Origin: Deltaproteobacteria bacterium
GTDB lineage: Bacteria > Desulfobacterota > Desulfobulbia > Desulfobulbales > Desulfurivibrionaceae
Assembly (NCBI GenBank): GCA_013349295.1
Contig: DUZW01000009.1
Span: 20,924 to 84,923 of the forward strand
Reading direction: 5' to 3'
Length of the DNA: 64,000 nucleotides
Shown here: piece by piece, positions 26,654 through 33,821 of the stretch
How the letters are laid out: every line of letters starts with the position of its first letter
Position numbering within the stretch: the first letter of the stretch is position 1
Made by a program: the position numbers and the translations under genes
The notes under the pieces: generated by a model
Told to the model about the DNA's origin: nothing
The model's database searches: none
Seen by the model: only the letters and a program-made list of their open reading frames with translations

Positions 26654-26727
26654 AAAAAGGAGCAAGGTCAAGGTTAAAGGTACAAGGAAGAGGTAAGCTT
26701 TTTCCTTTCGCCTTTAGCCGTTAGCCT
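26654..26727. terminator. Purine/pyrimidine-mirrored region between convergent genes
   Basis: AGGTTAAAGGTACAAGGAAG pairs imperfectly with CCTTTCGCC...CCTTTAACCTT around AGGTAAGCTTTTT. It lies between the converging FGE-protein and aroB genes and could act as a weak two-way terminator. Confidence 0.35.
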
Positions 26728-27822
26728 TTAACCTTTCGCCTTGGGCCTTGCCCCTAATACTGTATCAATCAGCTCCTCGCTCACCGCATCGGTGACAACA
26801 ACCTTGCCGATCTCCGTGGGCAGCACAAAAAATGGACGTCCGCCCACGGTTTTTTTATCTGTTTTCAGAAACGACTTGATCTGTTGCGGGGAAAATTCCG
26901 CTGGGATTTTCACGGACAGGCCGTAATCGGCGATGAGCTGGCACACGGCGTCCGCCTGCTCCTGGGCAAAAATCCCCTTGCCCACCGCCAGCCCGCAGGC
27001 TGCCACCATCCCCAAACCAACAGCCAAACCATGGGCCATGGCATAGTTGGAAGCGGCCTCCACCGCATGCCCCAGTGTATGACCGAAGTTCAAAATACGA
27101 CGCAGATCAGCCTCGCGCTCGTCCGCGGCCACCACAGCGGCCTTGATCTCGCAACAGCGGGCAATCACCTCTTCAAGTACCGTAATATCCCTGGCCAGGA
27201 TGGCCTCTCGTTGTTCGACAAGATACCGAAAAAACTCCGCGTCATATATCACCCCATATTTGATCACCTCGGCCAGTCCGTTCAAAAGCTCGGCCGAGGG
27301 AAGCGACATGAGAACATTGCTGTCGATGTACACGCAACGAGGCTGATAAAAGGCGCCGATCAAATTCTTGCCTTCGGGGATATCAACTCCGGTTTTCCCC
27401 CCCACCGAGCTGTCCACCTGAGCAAGGAGAGTAGTGGGAATCTGGACAAAAGGGATACCCCGCATGTAAATGGCGGCAAGAAAGCCGGTGATATCTCCGG
27501 TTACTCCGCCCCCAAGGGCGATGAGCGCATCCTTCCGGTCCAGCCCCATCTGAGCAAGCCTGCTGGCCAGCTCAGCAACCGTGGCCAGATGCTTACTTGC
27601 CTCGCCTTGAGGAAAGGTGATGAGTTCAGCGGAAACACCTGCCGCGGTCAAAGAGGCCATGAGTCTGCCGCTCACCAGTTCCGCGACATGGGAATCAGCC
27701 ACCACCACATACCGCTTGGCTATGGCGCGCTGCTTGAGATCCGCACCGATTGCCTCCAAGAGGCCATTTTCGATCAAAATATCATAACCCCTGTCGCCGA
27801 GGCCAACCCGTACTGTCCGCAT
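26728..27822 (-). CDS. aroB: 3-dehydroquinate synthase
   Basis: Second step of the shikimate pathway: DAHP to 3-dehydroquinate, NAD- and Zn/Co-dependent, in the cytoplasm. The 364-residue protein shows LGGGVTGDITGFLAAIYMRGI, PTTLLAQVDSSVGGKTGVD, the metal-ligand regions LAEVIKYGVI and NFGHTLGHAVE, and a C-terminal LPTEIGKVVV. The start is ATG 27822 (MRTVRVGLGDRGYDILI) with GGAAGGATAAGG upstream; the track's 27954 start is an upstream extension. Length and motifs are normal. Confidence 0.96.
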   Translation of the reverse strand: MRTVRVGLGDRGYDILIENGLLEAIGADLKQRAIAKRYVVVADSHVAELVSGRLMASLTAAGVSAELITFPQGEASKHLATVAELASRLAQMGLDRKDALIALGGGVTGDITGFLAAIYMRGIPFVQIPTTLLAQVDSSVGGKTGVDIPEGKNLIGAFYQPRCVYIDSNVLMSLPSAELLNGLAEVIKYGVIYDAEFFRYLVEQREAILARDITVLEEVIARCCEIKAAVVAADEREADLRRILNFGHTLGHAVEAASNYAMAHGLAVGLGMVAACGLAVGKGIFAQEQADAVCQLIADYGLSVKIPAEFSPQQIKSFLKTDKKTVGGRPFFVLPTEIGKVVVTDAVSEELIDTVLGARPKAKG

Positions 27823-27932
27823 ATCCTTATCCTTCCGCCTTTCGGAGTCTCGACTCCACCTTGATTCCCAGACTTTTAACTTCTTCGTAAATCGACCTAC
27901 CCTATAAAAAATCGCATAACATTGCAACCTTC

Positions 27933-27960
27933 TTGACAAGTCCGGCAGGATCACTAGACT
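27933..27960 (+). promoter_or_regulatory. Sigma-70-like promoter for the winged-helix gene
   Basis: TTGACA (27933-27938), a 16-base spacer, TAGACT (27955-27960), about 50 bases before the ATG at 28013. Confidence 0.5.
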
Positions 27961-28012
27961 GAATACAAGAATGCTCCAACAGACAACACCGATTTACAGG
28001 AGGGGAGAAACC

Positions 28013-28525
28013 ATGGCAGCCAAGAAAGACAAATCCGTATTGACCGAAGCAGGGAAAAAAGTAGGCAAAGCCTTGGCCAGATCGGGCCATACGGCAGAAA
28101 AAACCGGCAACAAGATGAAAAAAGCAGCGGAGAAAATCGTAAAAGAGGCCGAAAAAACAGTGGAATCCGCCATCGGCAAGGTTAAAGCTGAGTTGAGCGG
28201 CTTGCCTGCTCAAACGAAACTTATGCCCTTTGGGTATAAAAAAGAAGTGAGCGAACTCACCCATAAAAAAACAACCTGCGCGACGCCTGAAAAAGGCCCC
28301 TTATTTAAACCAAGCAAAAGCATGACCGTGGAAGGCCAGATCGGCTTCCTGGCCGGAGACATCTTTATGTATCTGAGCGAAAACGGCCCGACCCCGGTAG
28401 CAAAAATCACCAGCGTCATGGAAAACCGAGGCAGCCTTGCGCTCCTTGGCGCGGCGCTGGGATGGCTGGCCCGGGAGGCTAAGATATCCTTTTCCAAGGA
28501 CGGTTCCAAGGTCTCAGTCATCTGA
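28013..28525 (+). CDS. Lys/Ala-rich N-terminus fused to a winged-helix domain
   Basis: The 170-residue protein starts MAAKKDKSVLTEAGKKVG with an AGGAGGGG site. Residues 1-60 are very Lys/Ala-rich and helical (AEKTGNKMKKAAEKIVKEAEKTVESAIGKVKAEL), recalling histone-H1-like bacterial proteins. The C-terminal 70 residues resemble a DUF2582-type winged helix (TVEGQIGFLAGDIFMYLSENGPTPVAKITSVMENRGSLALLGAALGWLAREAKISF). A nucleoid-associated or regulatory role is inferred. It has its own promoter and no operon partner. Confidence 0.7.
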   Translation: MAAKKDKSVLTEAGKKVGKALARSGHTAEKTGNKMKKAAEKIVKEAEKTVESAIGKVKAELSGLPAQTKLMPFGYKKEVSELTHKKTTCATPEKGPLFKPSKSMTVEGQIGFLAGDIFMYLSENGPTPVAKITSVMENRGSLALLGAALGWLAREAKISFSKDGSKVSVI

Positions 28526-28572
28526 ACCCAGCTTGTCATCAGGTTATTACTCCGAAGGTTAACTATCAAACC

Positions 28573-28603
28573 GTCATTCCCGCGAAGGCGGGAATCCATG
28601 CTT
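28573..28603 (+). repeat. Left inverted repeat of the GIY-YIG cassette
   Basis: GTCATTCCCGCGAAGGCGGG followed by AATCCATG. It is nearly identical to the reverse complement of 28897-28927 and internally palindromic (ATTCCCGC/GCGGGAAT). This sequence type is a common dispersed repeat in proteobacteria. Confidence 0.8.
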
Positions 28604-28607
28604 GAGA

Positions 28608-28898
28608 ATGAAAAAACAAGCCGCCGTTTATATTCTGGCAAGCAAATACAACGGCACCTTGCATATCGGCGTAACCAGCAATCTAACCCAAAGGATTTGG
28701 CAGCACAGGGAGGACCTGCTTGAGGGTTTTAGCCGAAAATACACTGTCCATTTTCTCGTGTATTACGAATTGCATGAGGAGATGCCCACAGCGATTTTAT
28801 GTGAAAAACAGCCCAAGAAATGGAACAGACAATGGAAGATAAACTTGATCGAAAAGAGTAATCCGGAATGGAAAGACTTATGGCCAGAATTGAGCTGA
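28608..28898 (+). CDS. GIY-YIG family small nuclease-like protein
   Basis: The 96-residue protein starts MKKQAAVYILASKYNGTLHIGVTSNLTQRIWQH and continues ILCEKQPKKWNRQWKINLIEKSNPEWKDLW. This is the YhbQ-like single-domain GIY-YIG family (VYI...HIGVTS, Arg and Glu of the active site retained). The cellular role is unknown. It is bracketed tightly by inverted copies of an ATTCCCGC-type repeat; the left copy abuts the start and the right begins around the stop. The ATG at 28608 is preferred over TTG 28602. Confidence 0.88.
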   Translation: MKKQAAVYILASKYNGTLHIGVTSNLTQRIWQHREDLLEGFSRKYTVHFLVYYELHEEMPTAILCEKQPKKWNRQWKINLIEKSNPEWKDLWPELS

Positions 28899-28927
28899 GC
28901 ATGGATTCCCGCCTGCGCGGGAATGAC
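28897..28927 (-). repeat. Right inverted repeat of the GIY-YIG cassette
   Basis: TGGATTCCCGCCTGCGCGGG followed by AATGAC, the inverted mate of 28573-28603. A degenerate second tail follows: ATGACATGATTGCCAGG, then ATGACGTGATTGCCGGAC about 65 bases on, suggesting a short tandem event. Confidence 0.75.
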
Positions 28928-29026
28928 ATGATTGCCAGGCTGGACGGAATTTTTTTCAACTCTTGATTCTCGCCCCCGATCTGGTCGGTGGCATGACGTG
29001 ATTGCCGGACCAAGCAAAATATCCAC

Positions 29027-29070
29027 AAAAATGGGGGGAGATGCCGAAAGGCATCTCCCCCCATTTTTTT
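29027..29070. terminator. Strong bidirectional terminator after sat
   Basis: AAAATGGGGGGAGATGCC-GAAA-GGCATCTCCCCCCATTTTTTT forms an almost perfect stem with a tetraloop and T-runs on both strands. It ends sat on the minus strand and the GIY-YIG region on the plus strand. Confidence 0.9.
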
Positions 29071-29098
29071 CATATACAAAAACTCAGGTACAGCGATA

Positions 29099-30376
29099 TT
29101 ACATCTTGGCGCCGGAAGCAGCACCCTGCATCTTAACCTCTACCTTCTCGGTCAGACCCTGGTAGTACTCCTTCAGGATAACGAGAACCTCGTCGCGGCC
29201 GAAATGCGGTACAATCTCGGCGCCCTCGGAAAGGGCCTTACGCAGCTTGGTACCGGAGAGGATAACGCGATCCTCCTTGGAGTGCGGGCAGGTACGCAGG
29301 GAAGCCATACCGTCGCACTTGTGGCAGTAGAAGGTCCAGTCGATCTTCAGCGGCTTACAGATCAGAGCCTTGCCTTCGGCCAGATTCTGAGGAATCTTGT
29401 CGAAGATGGTCTGAGCTTCGAACAAACCGTAGAAGTCGCCAACACCGGCATGGTCACGACCGATGATCATCTTGGTGATGCCGTAGTTCTGACGGAAGGT
29501 TGCATGGAGCAGAGCCTCACGGGGACCGGCGTAACGCATATCCAAGGGGTAACCGGCCTGGATGACGTTGTCTTTTACAAAATAGTGCTCAACCAGACAA
29601 TCGATAGCCTTTACGCGAACCTCAGCGGGGATATCGCCTTTCTTCAGGTTGCCGATCAGAGAGTGGATCAGAACGCCGTCACAAACCTCGATGGCGATCT
29701 TGGCCAGGAACTCATGGGAACGATGCATGGGGTTACGCAGCTGCAGGGCAGCAACGTCGGACCAGCCGCGCTCTTCGAACATGGCGCGAACTTCAGCAGG
29801 GGTCAGGTAAACGCCCTTGTACTTGGCAGGATACTCGCCCTCGGAGAGAACCTTTACCGGACCAGCCAGGTTCACTTCCTTCTGAGCCATAACCATCTTG
29901 ACGCCCGGATGATCTTCCATGGCGATCTTCCAGAACTTGTCGTCGGCAGACTCCTCGCCTTCGCCCTTGAAGACCTTCTCACACTCCCACTTCTTGTCAG
30001 CCTCGCTCATCTCGAACTTCTCGGTGATCTTCATGGTGGCGTAGATCTCGCCGTCAGCCTCAAGAGCAACCTCGTCGCCGACCTTGATCGCATCGGCATC
30101 GGCCTTGGAAACGTCCAGAGTGATGGGCAGGGGCCAGAAGGTGCCGTCAGCCATGGTAAAATTCTCAACAACGCCCTTCCAGTCAGCCTTGTTCATGAAG
30201 CCGTTCAGCGGAGAAAAACCGCCGATGCCCATCATGATCAAGTCGCCTTTTGCCCGAGCGCTGATCTTGATCTTCTTGAGGCCTTTGGCCTTTTCCTGCT
30301 CAGCGGTACGCTCGTTGCCGTGCAGCAAGCAGCATACCAGACCTTTTCCACCATGGGGAGCGACTAACTTAGACAT
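29099..30376 (-). CDS. sat: Sulfate adenylyltransferase (ATP sulfurylase)
   Basis: The 425-residue dissimilatory-type enzyme activates sulfate to APS, or runs in reverse. Motifs are [15 protein letters not shown] and [12 protein letters not shown] for nucleotide and sulfate binding, and [15 protein letters not shown] for a zinc site of the archaeal/bacterial short form. The start is [14 protein letters not shown] at 30376 with an AAAGGAG site; the track's 30532 start is a leader extension. It is not adjacent to apr or qmo here. Together with DsrABD it places the genome in dissimilatory sulfur metabolism. Confidence 0.97.
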   Translation of the reverse strand: MSKLVAPHGGKGLVCCLLHGNERTAEQEKAKGLKKIKISARAKGDLIMMGIGGFSPLNGFMNKADWKGVVENFTMADGTFWPLPITLDVSKADADAIKVGDEVALEADGEIYATMKITEKFEMSEADKKWECEKVFKGEGEESADDKFWKIAMEDHPGVKMVMAQKEVNLAGPVKVLSEGEYPAKYKGVYLTPAEVRAMFEERGWSDVAALQLRNPMHRSHEFLAKIAIEVCDGVLIHSLIGNLKKGDIPAEVRVKAIDCLVEHYFVKDNVIQAGYPLDMRYAGPREALLHATFRQNYGITKMIIGRDHAGVGDFYGLFEAQTIFDKIPQNLAEGKALICKPLKIDWTFYCHKCDGMASLRTCPHSKEDRVILSGTKLRKALSEGAEIVPHFGRDEVLVILKEYYQGLTEKVEVKMQGAASGAKM

Positions 30377-30713
30377 GATCAAGTCTCCTTTGTATAATGA
30401 TAAAGATAATATTGAAAGAATGCACAATTGCACAATGAACACGGATTCAGTTTGACCGTCAGGTATACGGGAGGCCCAAATAATTGTCAAGGAAAAATTC
30501 TTCGACCAAAAACAAAGGCGCCCTTCCGCCATGTTCCCGGCTTGGGGCGATTTTTCATTTTACGGGAAATATGACCAGGGGAAAAAAAGAGGAGAGAACA
30601 AACTGATTATTCACTGCAAATGGACGCACCTATAGCGTCCACTGCCGATCATTTTTTTTAGCACCGGCAGCACAGGGACAACACACAAAAACACGCAGGA
30701 CTCGAACTACGAG
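30377..30713. other. Intergenic between flaG and sat
   Basis: About 340 bases with the sat promoter region (AT-rich at 30385-30440, boxes not assigned) and a small GGACGC/GCGTCC hairpin at 30622-30640 that may help end the flaG transcript. No gene seen. Confidence 0.4.
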
Positions 30714-31118
30714 TTACGCCTGCTCGTCGAACAGCAGACCGGACAACTCTTGGAGTTTTGCCCGAAGCATCATAGCATCTTCCGAGGGAAACTGTTTTAT
30801 CAGCTTGCCGCTCTGCCGATCCGTAATCTGCACCACGACCTCATTGGGCTTTTCCTGAACCTTAAAATTCAGTCTGGTATTGCCCAGGGAATCGAGGCGC
30901 CGCTGCATCTCCTCCACCGCCTTGGCAACCTCCTTGGCGTCGGCAGGCTTTGGTTGCGATTTGGCATGCAGCTCTTTTTCTCCCAAACCAGACCGGGACG
31001 ACTCACTGCCCTTGGCCACCGGAGAGACTTGGGGTTTCACCTTGTCCTCCCGTTCCACGGCCGCAGGTGTTACCGTCACGCCAACTCCCTTGATTTCGGT
31101 GTTTACGCTGGCATCCAT
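30714..31118 (-). CDS. flaG: Flagellar protein FlaG
   Basis: The 134-residue protein has a variable N-terminus (MDASVNTEIKGVGVTV) and the FlaG domain at about 60-130 (LRFxxxE-like LNFKVQEKPNEVVVQITDRQSGKLIKQFPSEDAMMLRAKLQELSGLLFDEQA). FlaG affects filament length in several species by an unclear mechanism. It has a GGAGG site and is the last gene of the flagellin-fliD-fliS series. Confidence 0.9.
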   Translation of the reverse strand: MDASVNTEIKGVGVTVTPAAVEREDKVKPQVSPVAKGSESSRSGLGEKELHAKSQPKPADAKEVAKAVEEMQRRLDSLGNTRLNFKVQEKPNEVVVQITDRQSGKLIKQFPSEDAMMLRAKLQELSGLLFDEQA

Positions 31119-31153
31119 GACATCATACCTCCACTATTTTATTCCGCCTTCCC

Positions 31154-31582
31154 CTATGTTCTACTGCTGAGATATCTGGGCCGGGGAACCAGGCCCTTTT
31201 TCATATTATACCCCAGCAATGCCTCTTTCCCCTTACGCATTGCCAGGAGCTGTTCCTGCACTTGCAACTGCTGCCTTGCGATAAGCTCTTGCAGCACAAT
31301 CTCCTCGGCCAACAGCTGCTGAATAATTTTCCGGGCAACGGCTATGCACCCTGTAGTCTCTTGCCCGCAAGCGGCTAGTTTCTCAAGAATCCTGGCAATC
31401 CCTCTGAAGGCCCGCTCCCTGTTCTGCCGCCAGGAAAAAAGGTCCTTACAGTTTCCAGCAAGAAGCGCCGCCTGCTGCGCCTGCTGCATGGCGGCAAACT
31501 CGGTCGCCGCCCGGCGAAAATCCTCGGACAGAGTGCTGGCGGATAAATCGCCCATTACTTCGCTCGAAACCGAGTTCTTCAT
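31154..31582 (-). CDS. FliT-like flagellar chaperone
   Basis: The 142-residue all-helical protein (AATEFAAMQQAQQAALLAGNCKDLFSWRQNRERAF ... QQLLAEEIVLQELIARQQLQVQEQLLAMRKGKEALLGY) sits between fliS and flaG, where FliT or FlgN-type export chaperones usually lie. The late GKxxLxGY segment is common to FliT/FlgN-like proteins. It probably binds FliD. GGGGGAG ribosome site before ATG 31582. Confidence 0.65.
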   Translation of the reverse strand: MKNSVSSEVMGDLSASTLSEDFRRAATEFAAMQQAQQAALLAGNCKDLFSWRQNRERAFRGIARILEKLAACGQETTGCIAVARKIIQQLLAEEIVLQELIARQQLQVQEQLLAMRKGKEALLGYNMKKGLVPRPRYLSSRT

Positions 31583-31609
31583 CTCGCTCCCCCTTCTGCC
31601 GCTTGCCTA

Positions 31610-32155
31610 CTAGATGGAAACAGAGAGTCCACCCATGGCTACCTGAGGCTGATGCACCTCATAATCTGTCCGTTTGTTCCCCCTTGGAGCAATGACCGGA
31701 CTCGCCGGCGGAGCCGCCGTCACAGCACCATCCTCGCTGCTGACCCCTGATTTTTTAACGGATTCCAACTCCACGCCCGACTCCCGCATGGCGGTCTCCT
31801 CCCAAATCGTCTTGAGTCGCTCCAAGTAGGTCCGCGCCAGACGCAAAACCTTCACATCCTCGGACACCGAAACCCTGGGGAGTTCCACCAGAATGGCCCC
31901 ATACAGACCCCGCAAAAATTGGGCGGACTCGGAATTATCCTCGGACTTGATTGAGGCCTGCAGTTCGGTGATGATCGCAATGGCTTTGCCCAGATTCTCC
32001 CCGCGTTTCTTGGAGGTATGTTCGCGGATTCCTTCCTCGGCCAGTTCGAGATGAAGCAAAACCCTTTCGTACAACATATGAATCAGCTTCACGGGCTGAA
32101 TTTCCGCCTGCTTTTCCGTTGTCCGATAGGCATCCAGCACTTTTTGCCCTACCAT
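31610..32155 (-). CDS. fliS: Flagellin export chaperone FliS, with long C-terminal tail
   Basis: The 181-residue protein starts MVGQKVLDAYRTTEKQAEIQPVKLIHMLYERVLLHLELA, the FliS helical bundle that caps flagellin's C-terminus before export. Usual FliS is about 125-140 residues. Here a Ser/Ala/Pro-rich tail of about 45 residues (AVTAAPPASPVIAPRGNKRTDYEVHQPQ) is added. The start at 32155 has GAGGAGG. It lies between fliD and the fliT-like gene. Confidence 0.9.
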   Translation of the reverse strand: MVGQKVLDAYRTTEKQAEIQPVKLIHMLYERVLLHLELAEEGIREHTSKKRGENLGKAIAIITELQASIKSEDNSESAQFLRGLYGAILVELPRVSVSEDVKVLRLARTYLERLKTIWEETAMRESGVELESVKKSGVSSEDGAVTAAPPASPVIAPRGNKRTDYEVHQPQVAMGGLSVSI

Positions 32156-32207
32156 GTGCACATCCTCCTCATCAGGTTGAAATTGTTGCAAACCGCCAAT
32201 CTTCTCA

Positions 32208-33590
32208 CTATTTGTTCGAACTGCCGGACAACATGTTGCTCAGGCTGTCGAACTGGCCCGTCAAATAATTACCCATAGACTTCATCTGACTCATGTATCG
32301 ATCCAGCTCAACAAACTGCTTGGTCAAGATTTCATATCTCTTATCAAGCCGCTGAGTCTGCGCCTCGATACTCAGATTCAAATCATCAATTCTGGTCTGA
32401 GCCCCTGTTTTTTCCGCGGCGATCTGTCCGGAGCCGCCGGTTGCCTCCCGGAGATAATCGTTGACCGTATCGGCAAAGCCACTGATCCCCTTCTCCTGAT
32501 CACCTGTAAAAAAAGCGGAAATACTGTCAGGCGTGGCTGCAATAGCCGCTGACAACACATCCTGATTAATAGAGATGGTGCCGTCGCGGTTGAACTCAAG
32601 GCCAAGATCGAAAAACGTGGTCACTTTCTTTGCACTATCCGCGTCAACACTCTTGGTCATCAGATTCTGCAGGGCATAGGGCAAATCGCGCAGGGTAGTT
32701 CTCGCCAGGATACCAAAGCTGCCCTTTTCCGAATCATATTTCGTGTTGTTGGAAATCTCCTGAACCACATCGTTATAGGCGGTTACAAAACTGGTGATCT
32801 TCTCAGCCAGGCCGCTGTTATCCGAGGCCACCGCAATAGAAACATCCCCAATTTTCTGGAAATTCAAGGTCACCCCAGGCATGACATCATCTACAGTGTT
32901 AGAGCCCCGGTAATAGGTAACATTGTCAACAACCAATTTTGCATCAAGCGCTTCGGCATTGGCCTCTTGCCGTTGCATGGCCATGAGATCCGGAATCTCA
33001 GCGATGGAAATACTATTGGTGCTCCCAGGTGCATCAGCCTGCAACATCAACTGATAGCGTTCGCTTCCGCTGCCGGTATCGATCACCTTCGCGGTCACCC
33101 CGGCATTGTTCTGATCGCTATTGATGAGGTCCGCAAGATCACTTAATTTCGTATCAGCCGGCACCGTAACTGATACTTCTGCCCCCCCCAGAGAATAGCG
33201 AAAAAGCCCTTCCACGGTATTGACCAGGCTGTCTTTTTCGGACATCCCACTGGCGAGCCAAGCACTTTTTGAAGCAAGGCGCTCAACGGAAACAGAACCA
33301 CTCTGCTCAGCTGTCCCAGAGATGACCGTGGCCGTCGCCACCGATTCATCAGAGCTGGTCACGGTCCGGTTGAAATAGGTGGAAGAAAGAGAAAGATCCA
33401 GAGCCGCGCTCTTCATGGTCAACAACAAGTTGTTGACCACGGTAAACTCGTTGAGCTGAACCCCAAGCGCGGTTACCTCGTTTTCCTTGCGAGTAATAAG
33501 CTCCTTATCCACAGCCTTGAGCTGATCAAGAATGCTCTGCAGCTCAAGACCGGAACCGACGCCCAGCGTTGAAATTGTGCCTGTTGCCAT
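32208..33590 (-). CDS. fliD: Flagellar filament cap FliD (HAP2)
   Basis: The 460-residue protein forms the filament cap that folds incoming flagellin. The N-terminal region GTISTLGVGSGLELQSILDQLKAVDKEL and the C-terminal coiled-coil (GAQTRIDDLNLSIEAQTQRLDKRYEILTKQFVELDRYMSQMKSMGNYL) are typical. The length is normal, in contrast to the giant flagellin it must fold. AAGGA site before ATG 33590. A sigma-28-like promoter lies about 62 bases upstream. Confidence 0.95.
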   Translation of the reverse strand: MATGTISTLGVGSGLELQSILDQLKAVDKELITRKENEVTALGVQLNEFTVVNNLLLTMKSAALDLSLSSTYFNRTVTSSDESVATATVISGTAEQSGSVSVERLASKSAWLASGMSEKDSLVNTVEGLFRYSLGGAEVSVTVPADTKLSDLADLINSDQNNAGVTAKVIDTGSGSERYQLMLQADAPGSTNSISIAEIPDLMAMQRQEANAEALDAKLVVDNVTYYRGSNTVDDVMPGVTLNFQKIGDVSIAVASDNSGLAEKITSFVTAYNDVVQEISNNTKYDSEKGSFGILARTTLRDLPYALQNLMTKSVDADSAKKVTTFFDLGLEFNRDGTISINQDVLSAAIAATPDSISAFFTGDQEKGISGFADTVNDYLREATGGSGQIAAEKTGAQTRIDDLNLSIEAQTQRLDKRYEILTKQFVELDRYMSQMKSMGNYLTGQFDSLSNMLSGSSNK

Positions 33591-33651
33591 GGGAGAATCC
33601 TTTTAATGCCTTATTGCCTGCAGGCGAATTGAACTTCCTCACCCATTATTC

Positions 33652-33679
33652 ATATCGGCATCCCCAATTGCGTTCTTGA
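33652..33679 (-). promoter_or_regulatory. Sigma-28-like promoter of fliD
   Basis: On the minus strand TCAA, 16 bases, GCCGATAT (consensus TAAA-N15-GCCGATAA). It has the same TCAA -35 variant as the flagellin promoter. Confidence 0.6.
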
Positions 33680-33689
33680 ATATTTTCAC

Positions 33690-33726
33690 AAAAAAAGAGG
33701 CGACAGCTGTTTCCAGCCACCGCCCC
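33690..33726 (-). terminator. Terminator of the flagellin gene
   Basis: On the minus strand GGCGGTGGCTG-gaaa-CAGCTGTCGCC gives an 11-pair stem (with wobble pairs) followed by TCTTTTTTT. Confidence 0.8.
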
Positions 33727-33821
33727 TGTTGAGGTTTATGCCTTGCTCCGAGATCGGTCCGGGATGTCCGGCCCCTGTTGTGTTTCCCTTGAGCCTTTCA
33801 CCTCGGACCTTTCAGCTCACC

